A stretch of 18,635 nt of DNA, from the NCBI GenBank assembly GCA_910586295.1, contig CAJUGE010000071.1:1-18635 (forward strand), in the 5' to 3' direction. Under the pieces are notes generated by a model that did not search any database, was not told the DNA's origin, and worked only from the letters and a program-made list of their open reading frames with translations. Position numbers and translations under genes: made by a program. Every line of letters begins with the position of its first letter. Position 1 is the first letter of the stretch. Below are positions 1-6,922 of the stretch, in pieces. This DNA comes from an uncultured Bacilli bacterium (GTDB lineage: Bacteria > Bacillota_I > Bacilli_A > RF39 > UBA660).

Positions 1-90
1 ACGTAAATGCATTTATCAAAAAGTTTAAAATAGTAAGTACAAGGTTTAGAAATAGAAGAAAAAATTTCAAATTATATATGACATTAATTT

Positions 91-378
91 GTGAAATTTA
101 TAATTTTGAAACTGCTAATTTGTAGTTTACGGACAACCCTATTAAATAACTGTGAAATACTAGATGCAAGTTTCTATGAAGTAGAAACCAAAGAAATAGA
201 AATAACTTCTACAAATTTAAATGGAACTGAATTTATGGAAACTACACTTAAAGGAGTAGACTTATCCACATGTGAAATAGGCTCTACAACATTTGACTTA
301 AAATCTATTAAAGGAATCAAAGTTAATATGTTCCAGTGCCCTATGCTAGTATCCATGCTAGGTGTAGAAGTAATATGA
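91..378 (+). pseudogene. pentapeptide-repeat protein, C-terminal remnant
   Basis: The reading frame opens with a GTG and ends 14 bases before the next start. From about residue 20 it shows pentapeptide periodicity: a hydrophobic residue (I, F, L) at the third place of successive five-residue units (CEILD, ASFYE, IEITS, TNLNG, TEFME, TTLKG, VDLST, CEIGS). It closes with a non-repeat tail as pentapeptide proteins usually do. Such proteins form right-handed beta-helices; the role of this one cannot be told. No good ribosome site precedes the GTG. Just upstream another frame (about 3-122) reads CEIYNFETANL and then stops, which is also pentapeptide-like. The gene is therefore probably frameshifted near 120 and continues beyond the left edge. 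Repeat type is fairly certain; pseudogene status is inferred. Confidence 0.5.
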
Positions 379-392
379 GGAGAAAATAAAAA

Positions 393-812
393 ATGAGAAA
401 ATTAACAAGTAAAGAACTGAAATTAATTAAGAATAACATTCTAGGAATAAGAACTGTAACACTAAGTGAAAGATTAGAAAAAGAATCAGAAGCCATATAC
501 ATGGCAATGTGCCTATTAATGCCAAAAGAATCATTTCTTAAAGAAGTAGAAAAACTTGGTGGATTAGATACTGTAATCGCAGATTATACTGCTCAAGAAA
601 GTCTAGCAAAAGTTTTTGGAGTGGAACTTTCTTTAGCAGAATTAAGGGTAAGAGAGTTTTATATTGAAAAACTACAAAACCAAAAAGAACAAATTGATAA
701 AAAGATTGAAGAAACAAGTGAAGTAGATATTGACATAGCAGAAATAAAAGAAAATGCAATAGAATCAATTAGAGGCTTAAACGAAGAAGCATTAAAAAAG
801 TTGCAAAAATAA
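393..812 (+). CDS. ImmA/IrrE-like C-terminal domain protein, no HEXXH
   Basis: A 139-aa protein starting at ATG with a good AGGAG site (377-381), just downstream of the pentapeptide remnant and probably co-transcribed. Residues about 30-95 resemble the part of ImmA/IrrE metallopeptidases that follows the zinc-binding helix: an E-A-x-x-x-A-x-x-LLMP segment, then FLKEVEKLGG, then a helix reading LAKVFGVELSLAELRVREF. The HEXXH motif that should come before this is absent, and only about 30 residues precede it, so peptidase activity is not expected. The C-terminal 45 residues are acidic and charged, probably coiled coil. It may be a phage-derived or regulatory adaptor protein. The family link is from motif memory and is moderate; function is unknown. 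Confidence 0.6.
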   Translation: MRKLTSKELKLIKNNILGIRTVTLSERLEKESEAIYMAMCLLMPKESFLKEVEKLGGLDTVIADYTAQESLAKVFGVELSLAELRVREFYIEKLQNQKEQIDKKIEETSEVDIDIAEIKENAIESIRGLNEEALKKLQK

Positions 813-821
813 TTAAGCTAA

Positions 822-858
822 TAACTATGACTAAGGCTAAAAACCTTAGTCATAGTTA
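822..858 (+). terminator. 15-bp perfect hairpin after the 393-812 gene
   Basis: TAACTATGACTAAGG (822-836) pairs without mismatch to CCTTAGTCATAGTTA (844-858) around a 7-nt loop. It begins ten bases after the stop codon of the preceding gene. No T-run follows, so it is not a classical intrinsic terminator. It may stabilise the 3' end or work with the hairpin at 917-968. Confidence 0.45.
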
Positions 859-916
859 ATGATTCTATATTGTTAAGAGAGATGAAACTGAGTACAAAAA
901 AAGAAATAAGCAAACT

Positions 917-968
917 AATCATCATTACACTTATTTCTCATCTTGAAAACTAGTGTTGATGATTTTTT
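917..968 (+). terminator. possible U-tailed terminator with alternative pairing upstream
   Basis: AATCATCA-TT-ACACT (917-931) pairs with AGTGT-TGATGATT (952-964) with a two-base bulge, followed by a run of T (963-968). The large 20-nt loop is unusual. Its left arm overlaps a competing hairpin: AGAAATAAG (902-910) pairs perfectly with CTTATTTCT (930-938), and AGATGA (880-885) with TCATCT (938-943). The two folds cannot coexist. Confidence 0.4.
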
Positions 969-1194
969 ACATTTTTGTGTTTTTGCATGTCTACATTTTG
1001 GAGAAAAAATAAATAGATAGAATTTTCAAACGACTTTTCCATCTATTTTTACATTTTAAATTAATTTACTCTTTTTTACTGATAATAGAAGAAGCAAATT
1101 AGTAATAAGTTTATAATATGTATGCTATCGAAGAAATCTCTTCAAAAATTGCTAAAACATTTAATGACGGTATATTAAATAAAAATGAGCTCTT
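969..1194. other. gene-free intergenic stretch
   Basis: This is the rest of the 813-1194 gap between two convergent genes. It is AT-rich, with several T-runs at 963-988 and 1068-1076. The only coding hint is a short frame from ATG 1118 (MYAIEEISSKIAKTFNDG and on) that runs into the antisense of the lipoprotein gene; it has no ribosome site. No promoter, repeat or RNA gene was recognised. Confidence 0.4.
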
Positions 1195-2226
1195 CTATTT
1201 TTTTAATTTTTTTGTTAATATATCTGTTTGAATGGGTTGTAAAGCTTCATTTAAGTAAATAGTTTCACTTCCATCAGAATGTGTAATTGTTACAATTCTT
1301 ACTCCAGCATCATCTATTTTACACTCAATGTCTTTGACATCCTCTGCTAAGGGTTTAAAAGAACTATAATCAACTAAATAATTGATACCATCTTTTTTTA
1401 TAATTGTACAATTATATTCTCCCTCATATCCATTTTCTTTTAAATATGGTTCAATATATATTTCTCTATCAGTCATATGCCATGCAAGACTATTATCTCT
1501 TAATGTACAATCGCTTATCAACACTTCAAATGTATCAAAATCATATATTGTTTTTGTTTTATCTTCTACACTAGGTGTATTGCTAACACATAATATATAC
1601 CCTGGATACCCCTCTGTACTATCTTTGCCATTATTTTTAGGATCATAGTAAGGACAATAAGCTACCTCGCTATGCTCATTAATACTAGCAAGACCATCTC
1701 CACTAATTTTAATATCTGTATAATCTGAAGCATTTACTAAATATCCTACGCCGTCTTTGTTAAGTTCAACAAAATATTCTCCCATATAATGAGGATTTAT
1801 TGGAGAAAGATGAGCAAGAGTACCTGGTCCTTCAGGAATTACTTGGTATCCTTCAACACCTTTAAACTGAAATGCTTCACCTATTTCATCAACGTCTAAA
1901 TAGCCATTCTCATTATAAAAAATTCGTTTTGCAAAGTCTTTCATATTATAATTTATTGTATCATTTTGTTGTTTTTCTTTTATATCATTTCTTTCTTCCT
2001 TTAATGCTTCGTTTTCTTTTTTTAAAACATTATTAATATCTTGTAATTTTTTATTATTTTCTTTTTCTGTTTCTAAATCTTCACTAAGTTCACTAATTTC
2101 CATTTTTAATGAAGAAATATAGGTGTTTTCAGACGAGCAAGAACTCAAAGAAATTGTAACAAGCATAGAAATTAAAAAAATTAAGCTTTTTTTATGCGTA
2201 TTTATATTTTTTTTAATATATTTCAT
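1195..2226 (-). CDS. coiled-coil lipoprotein, unknown function
   Basis: The 343-aa product begins with a basic N-terminus, a hydrophobic stretch (residues 14-27) and the lipobox L27-S-S-C30, so it should be lipid-anchored on the outer face of the membrane. Residues about 38-90 are a highly charged coiled coil rich in E, K, N and L. The remaining 250 residues form a beta-rich domain with repeated phrases such as YLVNASDYTDIKISGDG and YLVDYSSFKPLAEDVKDIE, suggesting an internal duplication. I recognise no family. It is transcribed alone, opposite to its neighbours, from a near-consensus promoter at 2325-2353. The start ATG has no obvious ribosome site nearby; an AAAGGAG element lies about 75 bases upstream, so translation may be weak or the leader folded. 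Confidence 0.75.
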   Translation of the reverse strand: MKYIKKNINTHKKSLIFLISMLVTISLSSCSSENTYISSLKMEISELSEDLETEKENNKKLQDINNVLKKENEALKEERNDIKEKQQNDTINYNMKDFAKRIFYNENGYLDVDEIGEAFQFKGVEGYQVIPEGPGTLAHLSPINPHYMGEYFVELNKDGVGYLVNASDYTDIKISGDGLASINEHSEVAYCPYYDPKNNGKDSTEGYPGYILCVSNTPSVEDKTKTIYDFDTFEVLISDCTLRDNSLAWHMTDREIYIEPYLKENGYEGEYNCTIIKKDGINYLVDYSSFKPLAEDVKDIECKIDDAGVRIVTITHSDGSETIYLNEALQPIQTDILTKKLKK

Positions 2227-2324
2227 TTCGATTTTTTATATAAAAATAGTAACATAAACTTTTTAGTTTCAAACTTGTTTATGATATAACTATTTAAATA
2301 ACTCCTTTCTTTAAATTAGCAAAT

Positions 2325-2353
2325 ATCGTATCACATTATAAATTTAATGTCAA
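2325..2353 (-). promoter_or_regulatory. sigma-A-type promoter of the coiled-coil lipoprotein gene
   Basis: On the minus strand, TTGACA (2348-2353) is followed after exactly 17 bases by TACGAT (2325-2330). The -35 is a perfect match and the -10 matches four of six bases. The predicted leader is about 90 nt and contains AAAGGAG but no in-frame start next to it. The -35 box lies just four bases from the 8-bp direct repeat that flanks the IS pair, so the insertion is immediately upstream of this promoter. Confidence 0.7.
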
Positions 2354-2356
2354 CCC

Positions 2357-2364
2357 TTTTCTGG
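2357..2364. repeat. 8-bp direct repeat TTTTCTGG, outer left
   Basis: Abuts the left inverted repeat of element A. The same octamer is found at 3923-3930 between the elements, and a one-mismatch copy (TTTTCAGG) at 5004-5011. It is best read as a target-site duplication. Confidence 0.7.
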
Positions 2365-2522
2365 TTTGAGTTTCGGTTTTTTACAATAAATTCTTATAAT
2401 TTTTATTATTTTCTATTCTTTTATGAAAATGTCTCAAAAACCTTTAACTTTTTTTAAAATTAATGTATGCTTAAAACTGAACATCATAAATGCTCTTTTT
2501 TTATTTTAAATTTTTAGTTAAT

Positions 2523-3044
2523 TCATATTTTTAATTCTAGTTGTTTATATAATCCTCGTTCTTCTACATGTTGCCATTTTCTTATTCCTTCATGTGCATA
2601 CCTTAATATTTCTTTTATACCAGTTCCCATCATTCCTAAATATATGATTGCTTTCTCTTTTAATGACTTTGCTCGTTCTAATATTAAATTACTATGAAAT
2701 GTCTTATCTAACTTTTCTACTTGTATACTTAAATGTGTCATTGCTATTGTTAAAAACATATTCATATTATTCATTGATTCTAGTGTTCTAAGTAATGATT
2801 CTTCCCATTTATAGTCTTTTTTTACCTTAAAATATTCTTCTATCCTCCATCTTAAAAAATATAATCTTACTATATGCTCTGCACTTTCCTTATCTTTTAC
2901 TTCTAGATTTGTTAAAAGCATCATAGGTAAACCATCTTCACTCAATTCATGTATTGTTACTAATGTTATTTCTTTTCCTTTACTTGATGGTAGTTCTACT
3001 CTTGTATTACTTATATAACATTCTTTATTTTCTCCATGATACAT
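2523..3044 (-). pseudogene. IS4-type transposase, C-terminal part (element A)
   Basis: This frame carries the last part of the DDE transposase. The signature YFLRWRIEEYFKVKK fits the IS4 pattern Y-x2-R-x3-E-x6-K and supplies the catalytic Glu. The C-terminal helix ends RKWQHVEERGLYKQLELKI. The ATG at 3044 lacks a ribosome site; homologous coding continues upstream in the same frame (EKISTKL just before it), so this is the distal half of the gene whose first half is at 3056-3760. The break is a single-base frame change near 3066-3070. Without frameshifting the element cannot make a complete transposase. Confidence 0.8.
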
Positions 3045-3055
3045 TAACTTAGTAC

Positions 3056-3760
3056 TTATCTTTTCTTACCTTTAAATAATAAATATCTATTTCCTTTTAA
3101 CCTTGTTACAAACTTATTATCTTCCTTTATATCTTTAACAAAATACTCATTCGCATCATATCCTCTGTCTCTTATGAATATCGGTCTCTTTCCATAGTCT
3201 TTTAATACTCTTATAACTTCATTTTCTCCTTGTATTGTTTCATCATTTTCACTTTTAAAATTATCACTCACAGTTGAATATATTTTACTATATAAACTTA
3301 TTGGAGTCTTTTGTTTCTCACTTAATGCAACATACTCACATACTTTATATCCATTTACATACCTTTCAACTTGACTACTTGCATCTCTTATAACACATAA
3401 ATCTTCTAATTTCCTACTATATTCTTTATTTAAATCAGTGTCGTCATTTAATACTATAACATAACACTCAGGTAAATATTTCATTACTTCTTTATAATAA
3501 TTATCTTTAATTTTATTTATTTCTTCTCTTTCAATATTTGCTAATCTATTAGATAATCTATCAACTGTATTTGAGAGTTTAATTTCTTCTTTTAGTTCTC
3601 GTGATATATCAGTTATTAAACAGCTCTTACTACTTAGTAGTCCATAAACAATATCTTGAGTCAATTTTTTAATAGGCTTAAAAATTCCTTCTGAAATTTT
3701 ATTGCAAAAATTTAAAATATCTCTTTTAGTTTGATATGTTTCAGTGGTATAATTAGTCAT
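3056..3760 (-). pseudogene. IS4-type transposase, N-terminal part (element A)
   Basis: Translation most likely starts at the ATG ending at 3760 (MTNYTTETYQ), preceded by GGAGGTG about 7 bases upstream; an in-frame TTG five codons earlier is inside the ribosome site and unlikely. The 234 residues hold the first catalytic Asp in the strand VIVLNDDTDLNK (about residue 106) and the second in PIFIRDRGYDANEYF (about residue 198). The frame ends at TAA in FKGKKR, just where the frame at 2523-3044 takes over. Shifting by one base after GGTAAGAAA joins the two halves smoothly. The shift site is not a canonical slippery heptamer, so a decay mutation or sequence error is more likely than programmed frameshifting. 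Confidence 0.8.
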
Positions 3761-3811
3761 GTAGAACACCTCCAATGTTTTTGTTTAGTACTAATTTTAT
3801 ACTCTAATTAA

Positions 3812-3817
3812 ATTATA
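3812..3817 (-). promoter_or_regulatory. -10 box of the element A transposase
   Basis: TATAAT on the minus strand, about 50 bases upstream of the transposase start and conserved in element B. No good -35 is found 16-18 bases upstream, though a TTGACA lies farther out at 3893-3898. A weak transposase promoter would be typical of an IS. Confidence 0.45.
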
Positions 3818-3852
3818 CTAAATTTTGGAATGTTTTACCTTATATTTAAAGC

Positions 3853-3889
3853 AAAAAGATGAAAAAGTTATTCACAATTTCATCTTTTT
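3853..3889. repeat. terminal hairpin with DnaA-box-like loop, element A
   Basis: AAAAAGATGAAA (3853-3864) pairs perfectly with TTTCATCTTTTT (3878-3889) around AAGTTATTCACAA. The loop contains TTATTCACA (3868-3876), which fits the DnaA-box consensus TTATNCACA. A-runs and T-runs on each side make it terminator-like in both directions. Element B has the same loop with a different but equally paired stem. Confidence 0.75.
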
Positions 3890-3922
3890 TTCTGTCAACA
3901 TTTATTTTTGCCGAAACTCAAA

Positions 3923-3930
3923 TTTTCTGG
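3923..3930. repeat. 8-bp direct repeat TTTTCTGG, shared between elements
   Basis: The only DNA separating the end of element A from the end of element B. It is identical to 2357-2364. Confidence 0.7.
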
Positions 3931-4089
3931 TTTCAGTTTAGGTTTTTTACGATAATTATTTGACTAATATTATATTATTCAAATAATTTTATAAAATATC
4001 TTAACTTTTATCAATAATTGCCATTTTAATCCATAACTAAAACTGAACATCATTGATGCTCTATTTTTTATTTTAAATTCTAAATTAAT

Positions 4090-4365
4090 TCACAGTATCA
4101 ATTCTAGTTGCTTATATTTAGACCTTTCTTCTATTTGTTGCCATTTCTTAATTCCTTCATATGCATACTTTAACATCTCTTTTATTCCTCTTGCGAACTG
4201 ACTTAACCATACTATTGCGTCTTGTTTTAATGACTTACTTGCATATATTATTTTTATACTTAATAACTTATTGTCCATATTATCTGCCAAAATTGCTATA
4301 TGTCCTAAGTGTATCGTTAACATCATATTTAAGTTGTTCATACTCTTTAATGTTCTTACTCTCAT
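4090..4365 (-). pseudogene. IS4-type transposase, C-terminal remnant (element B)
   Basis: This is the end of the transposase: RTLKSMNNLNMMLTIHLGHIAI aligned to element A, ending in IKKWQQIEERSKYKQLELIL. The homologous frame extends upstream past the ATG to about 4437, where it reads YLSRWRIGEHFRGKK. In this Y-x2-R-x3-E-x6-K motif the catalytic Glu is replaced by Gly (GGA in place of a Glu codon). With the large deletion and the frame change upstream, the enzyme is dead at several points. Confidence 0.75.
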
Positions 4366-4409
4366 ATTCTCAAAATCATACTCTTGCTTTTTACCTCTAA
4401 AATGTTCTC

Positions 4410-4841
4410 CTATTCTCCATCTCGATAGATATAGATATCAAAAGTAAAGAAGATGTAATATGCATCTATAACTCTATCTAAGTCTTCTAACTTTTTACTA
4501 TATTCTTTGTTCATATCACTATCATCAAAAAGTACAACAGCATTCTCTATATCGACATTATTTCTTACTTCTTTAAGATAATTATTCCAAATAACTTCTT
4601 TTTCATCATCCTGTAAGTTATTTAAGTTATCACATACTCTCTCTATCGTATAAGACAATTTAATGTCTTCATCTAAACTTCTTGCTATTTCTGATATTAA
4701 ACTACTTCCACTTCTAGCAAGTCCGTATTGCATATCCATAACAAACTTAGAAGTTGATTTATTTACACATCCAGAAATATTTTTTGCAAAGTTAACAATT
4801 TCTCGTTTCATTTCATAAGTATTTGTAGTAGAATTATTCAT
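4410..4841 (-). pseudogene. IS4-type transposase, N-terminal remnant (element B)
   Basis: It starts at the ATG ending at 4841 behind the same GGAGGTG ribosome site as element A. About 125 residues align to element A, including the first catalytic Asp (VVLFDDSDMNKEYSKKLEDL). After DRVIDA homology stops: the frame continues through a TATCTATATCTATC-type low-complexity junction and ends at TAG. The other side of the junction belongs to the YREK region in a different frame, so the deletion also shifted the frame. Confidence 0.75.
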
Positions 4842-4933
4842 GTAGAACACCTCCAATGTTTTTGTTTAGTACTAATTTTATGTTCTAATTAAATTATACT
4901 AAATCTTGGAGTGTTTTACCTTAATTTTAAAGC

Positions 4934-4970
4934 AAAAAATCAGAAAAGTTATTCACAATTCTGATTTTTT
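4934..4970. repeat. terminal hairpin with DnaA-box-like loop, element B
   Basis: AAAAAATCAGAA (4934-4945) pairs perfectly with TTCTGATTTTTT (4959-4970) around the loop AAGTTATTCACAA, which is identical to element A. TTATTCACA lies at 4949-4957. Confidence 0.75.
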
Positions 4971-5003
4971 TCATGGCAAGATTTATTTTTACCTAAACTC
5001 AAA

Positions 5004-5011
5004 TTTTCAGG
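5004..5011. repeat. 8-bp direct repeat TTTTCAGG, outer right
   Basis: Abuts the right end of element B. One mismatch to TTTTCTGG at 2357-2364 and 3923-3930. Confidence 0.55.
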
Positions 5012-5095
5012 ATAAGCAGTCTGTTAACACATTAATTTTATTTTTTAATCAAATTTTTAAGACATTTGTAAATTTTTGTGATATTATATTCATAT

Positions 5096-5148
5096 GAACA
5101 CCTGATTTCTATTTTTGTTTAATATAATTATATCAGATGTTCTTTTTT
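5096..5148 (+). terminator. hairpin with T-run, possible terminator or small-RNA end
   Basis: GAACACCTGAT (5096-5106) pairs with ATCAGATGTTC (5132-5142) with one mismatch, followed by six T (5143-5148). No gene ends just upstream. A TATTAT-like -10 lies a few bases before the hairpin, so a very short transcript is conceivable. Confidence 0.45.
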
Positions 5149-5190
5149 GTGTTTCCGAAACCATTATACACTATCTCTAATTATCTATAA

Positions 5191-5219
5191 TTGCATTAAC
5201 CCCAATCATTTGATAAAAT
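5191..5219 (+). promoter_or_regulatory. extended -10 promoter of the DUF975-CmpB gene
   Basis: TTGCAT (5191-5196), a 17-base spacer, then TAAAAT (5214-5219) preceded by TGA, giving an extended -10. It lies 28 bases before the start codon at 5247. Confidence 0.65.
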
Positions 5220-5246
5220 ATAATAAAACTAGTAGTTGGTGGTATT

Positions 5247-6788
5247 ATGAATAGAAAAGAAATAAAAAAATCTGCAAGAAATAATATAAAAAACAAATAT
5301 TTTAGAAACGTAATAATAGTCTTTATATGCACTTGTCTTTTATCATCTGGGTTTAGCTATACAACAAAAGATATCTTGAGTGTTGAAACATCAAACGAAC
5401 AGATAAATCTAATAATAAATAATACAAAAATTACAAACAGTGAAATAATAAACCAAATTATAGATAAAACCAAAGTTTCTGAAAAAATAGAAAAACAAAT
5501 TGAAAATAAGTTTACTAATGGAGTGTTATCCACATTTTTTAATGAAATTACAAAAAGTGGTTCAATCATATTTGGAATATTAAATGGAATAAATAAACTA
5601 GTGTTTGAAGGAAAAGTTGGAATAGGTGCTATTATTATATTAGGAAACATAATACTATTTAACTTTACTTTAATATGTATAAAAACCTTAGAAGTTGGTA
5701 AAAAAAGATATTTTCTAGAACAAAGAAAATATAAAAACACAAAAATAGACAAGCTATTATACACCTATAAAATAAAAAGAAATATTCACATAGCTTATAT
5801 ACTATTTTTCAAAAGTCTTTATGAAACTCTTTGGATGTTTACAATAGTAGGTGGCATTATAAAACATTATGAGTACATGATGATACCATATATTCTTGCA
5901 GAAAATCCAAGTATAACAAAGCATGATGCATTTAAACTATCTAAAAAATTAACTGAAAATAACAAATGGAATTTATTTAAAGTAGATATATCTATGTTAG
6001 GATGGACTTTATTAAAATCGTTTACTTTAAATCTAAGTGGAATTTTCTATTCTGATATTTACATAGAAACAATATATGCTGAAATATATATGGATTTAAG
6101 AAATAAAAACTATAAAGGCAATGAAAAATTATTTATTGATAATTATTTAAATATATCTGCACCAATAGACGAATCTTATCCAATAGAAAAATACAATAAA
6201 AAAGTTAGAGAAAAAATTAGTTGGATTGAATTAGATTATAATAAGTCTTACTCTTTAAAAACATACATATTATTCTTCTTCACATTCGCATTTATTGGTT
6301 GGTGTTGGGAAGTATTCTATCACATACTAGGACACGGTGTATTTGTTAACCGTGGAACTCAATATGGACCTTGGTTACCAATATATGGATGGGGTGGAGT
6401 GCTTATAATATCTCTACTTAAAAGATTTAGAGATAACCCATTCAAACTATTTATAGCTTCTTTTATACTATGTGGAATAATAGAATATAGTACAGCTTGG
6501 TATTTAGAAACATTTGTCCATTTAAAATATTGGGACTACACAGGATTTTTCTTAAACATCCATGGACGTGTTTGTCTAGAAGGTTTACTTTTATTCGGAA
6601 TAGGAGGCTGTGGCTTTGTCTACATACTAGCACCACTCCTAGATGACTTATACAAGAAAATAAAACCAAAAATAAAAACAATTTTATGTATAACTTTAAT
6701 TATAATATTTAGTATAGACTTTGTTTATTCTTGCATAAATCCTAACACAGGAAATGGAATAACAGAAGAATTTATAAGTGAAAAATAA
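5247..6788 (+). CDS. DUF975-CmpB membrane fusion protein (putative ABC-type permease family)
   Basis: This 513-aa integral membrane protein starts at ATG with a GGTGG ribosome site. Residues 1 to about 290 look like DUF975: the basic start MNRKEIKKSARNNIKNKYF, several membrane segments, and a conserved stretch YILAENPSITKHDAFKLSKK followed by LFKVDISMLGWTLL. From about residue 335 the protein matches the CmpB-type family (Pfam ABC_trans_CmpB): FIGWCWEVFYH, NRGTQYGPWLPIYGWGG, a RVCLEGLLLFGIGG segment and LLDDLYKK near the end, with about five membrane spans. Each family usually occurs alone; here they are joined by a charged linker. The transported substrate, if any, is unknown. A diverged tail of the same family lies decayed at 7342-7617. 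Confidence 0.85.
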   Translation: MNRKEIKKSARNNIKNKYFRNVIIVFICTCLLSSGFSYTTKDILSVETSNEQINLIINNTKITNSEIINQIIDKTKVSEKIEKQIENKFTNGVLSTFFNEITKSGSIIFGILNGINKLVFEGKVGIGAIIILGNIILFNFTLICIKTLEVGKKRYFLEQRKYKNTKIDKLLYTYKIKRNIHIAYILFFKSLYETLWMFTIVGGIIKHYEYMMIPYILAENPSITKHDAFKLSKKLTENNKWNLFKVDISMLGWTLLKSFTLNLSGIFYSDIYIETIYAEIYMDLRNKNYKGNEKLFIDNYLNISAPIDESYPIEKYNKKVREKISWIELDYNKSYSLKTYILFFFTFAFIGWCWEVFYHILGHGVFVNRGTQYGPWLPIYGWGGVLIISLLKRFRDNPFKLFIASFILCGIIEYSTAWYLETFVHLKYWDYTGFFLNIHGRVCLEGLLLFGIGGCGFVYILAPLLDDLYKKIKPKIKTILCITLIIIFSIDFVYSCINPNTGNGITEEFISEK

Positions 6789-6804
6789 GACCAAAGTTTC
6801 AAAA

Positions 6805-6881
6805 AAAATCAAAAAATGTGAGCGATTGACAAAAAGTCGTTAGGAAAATGTGTTAAAGTGTCACATAAGTTCTTTGATTTT
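6805..6881 (+). terminator. imperfect long hairpin after the DUF975-CmpB gene
   Basis: AAAATCAAA (6805-6813) pairs with TTTGATTTT (6873-6881), and ATGTGA (6816-6821) with TCACAT (6861-6866), ending in a T-run. A small GAC/GTC hairpin sits at 6828-6838. It starts shortly after the stop codon; terminator function is plausible but not strong. Confidence 0.35.
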
Positions 6882-6922
6882 TGTGATAATCTAACTCATA
6901 ATTATAAAAAAGCGTGATAAAT

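Larger units (their letters stand above)
2365..3922 (-). mobile_element. IS4-type insertion sequence, element A (1558 bp)
   Basis: It is bounded by perfect 12-bp inverted repeats: TTTGAGTTTCGG at 2365-2376 and its complement CCGAAACTCAAA at 3911-3922, flanked on both sides by TTTTCTGG. It encodes one transposase on the minus strand, split into two frames (3056-3760 and 2523-3044). The promoter-side end (3761-3922) has a TATAAT box (3812-3817, minus strand), a strong GGAGGTG ribosome site and a 12-bp hairpin with a DnaA-box-like loop. Beyond the transposase stop a short GAGCAT/ATGTTC hairpin followed by AGTTTT may end transcription. The family is assigned from the DDE spacing and the Y-x2-R-x3-E-x6-K signature; the subgroup is not determined. 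Confidence 0.85.
3931..5003 (-). mobile_element. IS4-type insertion sequence, element B, internally deleted (1073 bp)
   Basis: It is bounded by TTTCAGTTTAGG (3931-3942) and CCTAAACTCAAA (4992-5003), an 11-of-12 inverted repeat. It is a relative of element A, not a copy: the proteins differ widely, but the terminal 160 bases next to the start codon are nearly the same. About 485 bases are missing compared with element A, removing the middle of the transposase including the second catalytic Asp. It could move only if a transposase acts in trans. It sits directly next to element A, with one octamer between them. Confidence 0.8.

Noticed and set aside
1118..1234. Short plus-strand frame MYAIEEISSKIAKTF and on
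   Set aside because: No ribosome site, half of it is antisense to the lipoprotein gene, and it matches nothing I recognise.
2223..2255. Ten-codon leader frame on the minus strand whose stop overlaps the lipoprotein start (ATGA)
   Set aside because: No ribosome site near its ATG; such an overlap is expected often by chance in AT-rich DNA.
4906..5097. 63-codon open frame crossing the right end of element B
   Set aside because: It runs through the IS inverted repeat and hairpin, has no ribosome site and shows no protein-like composition.
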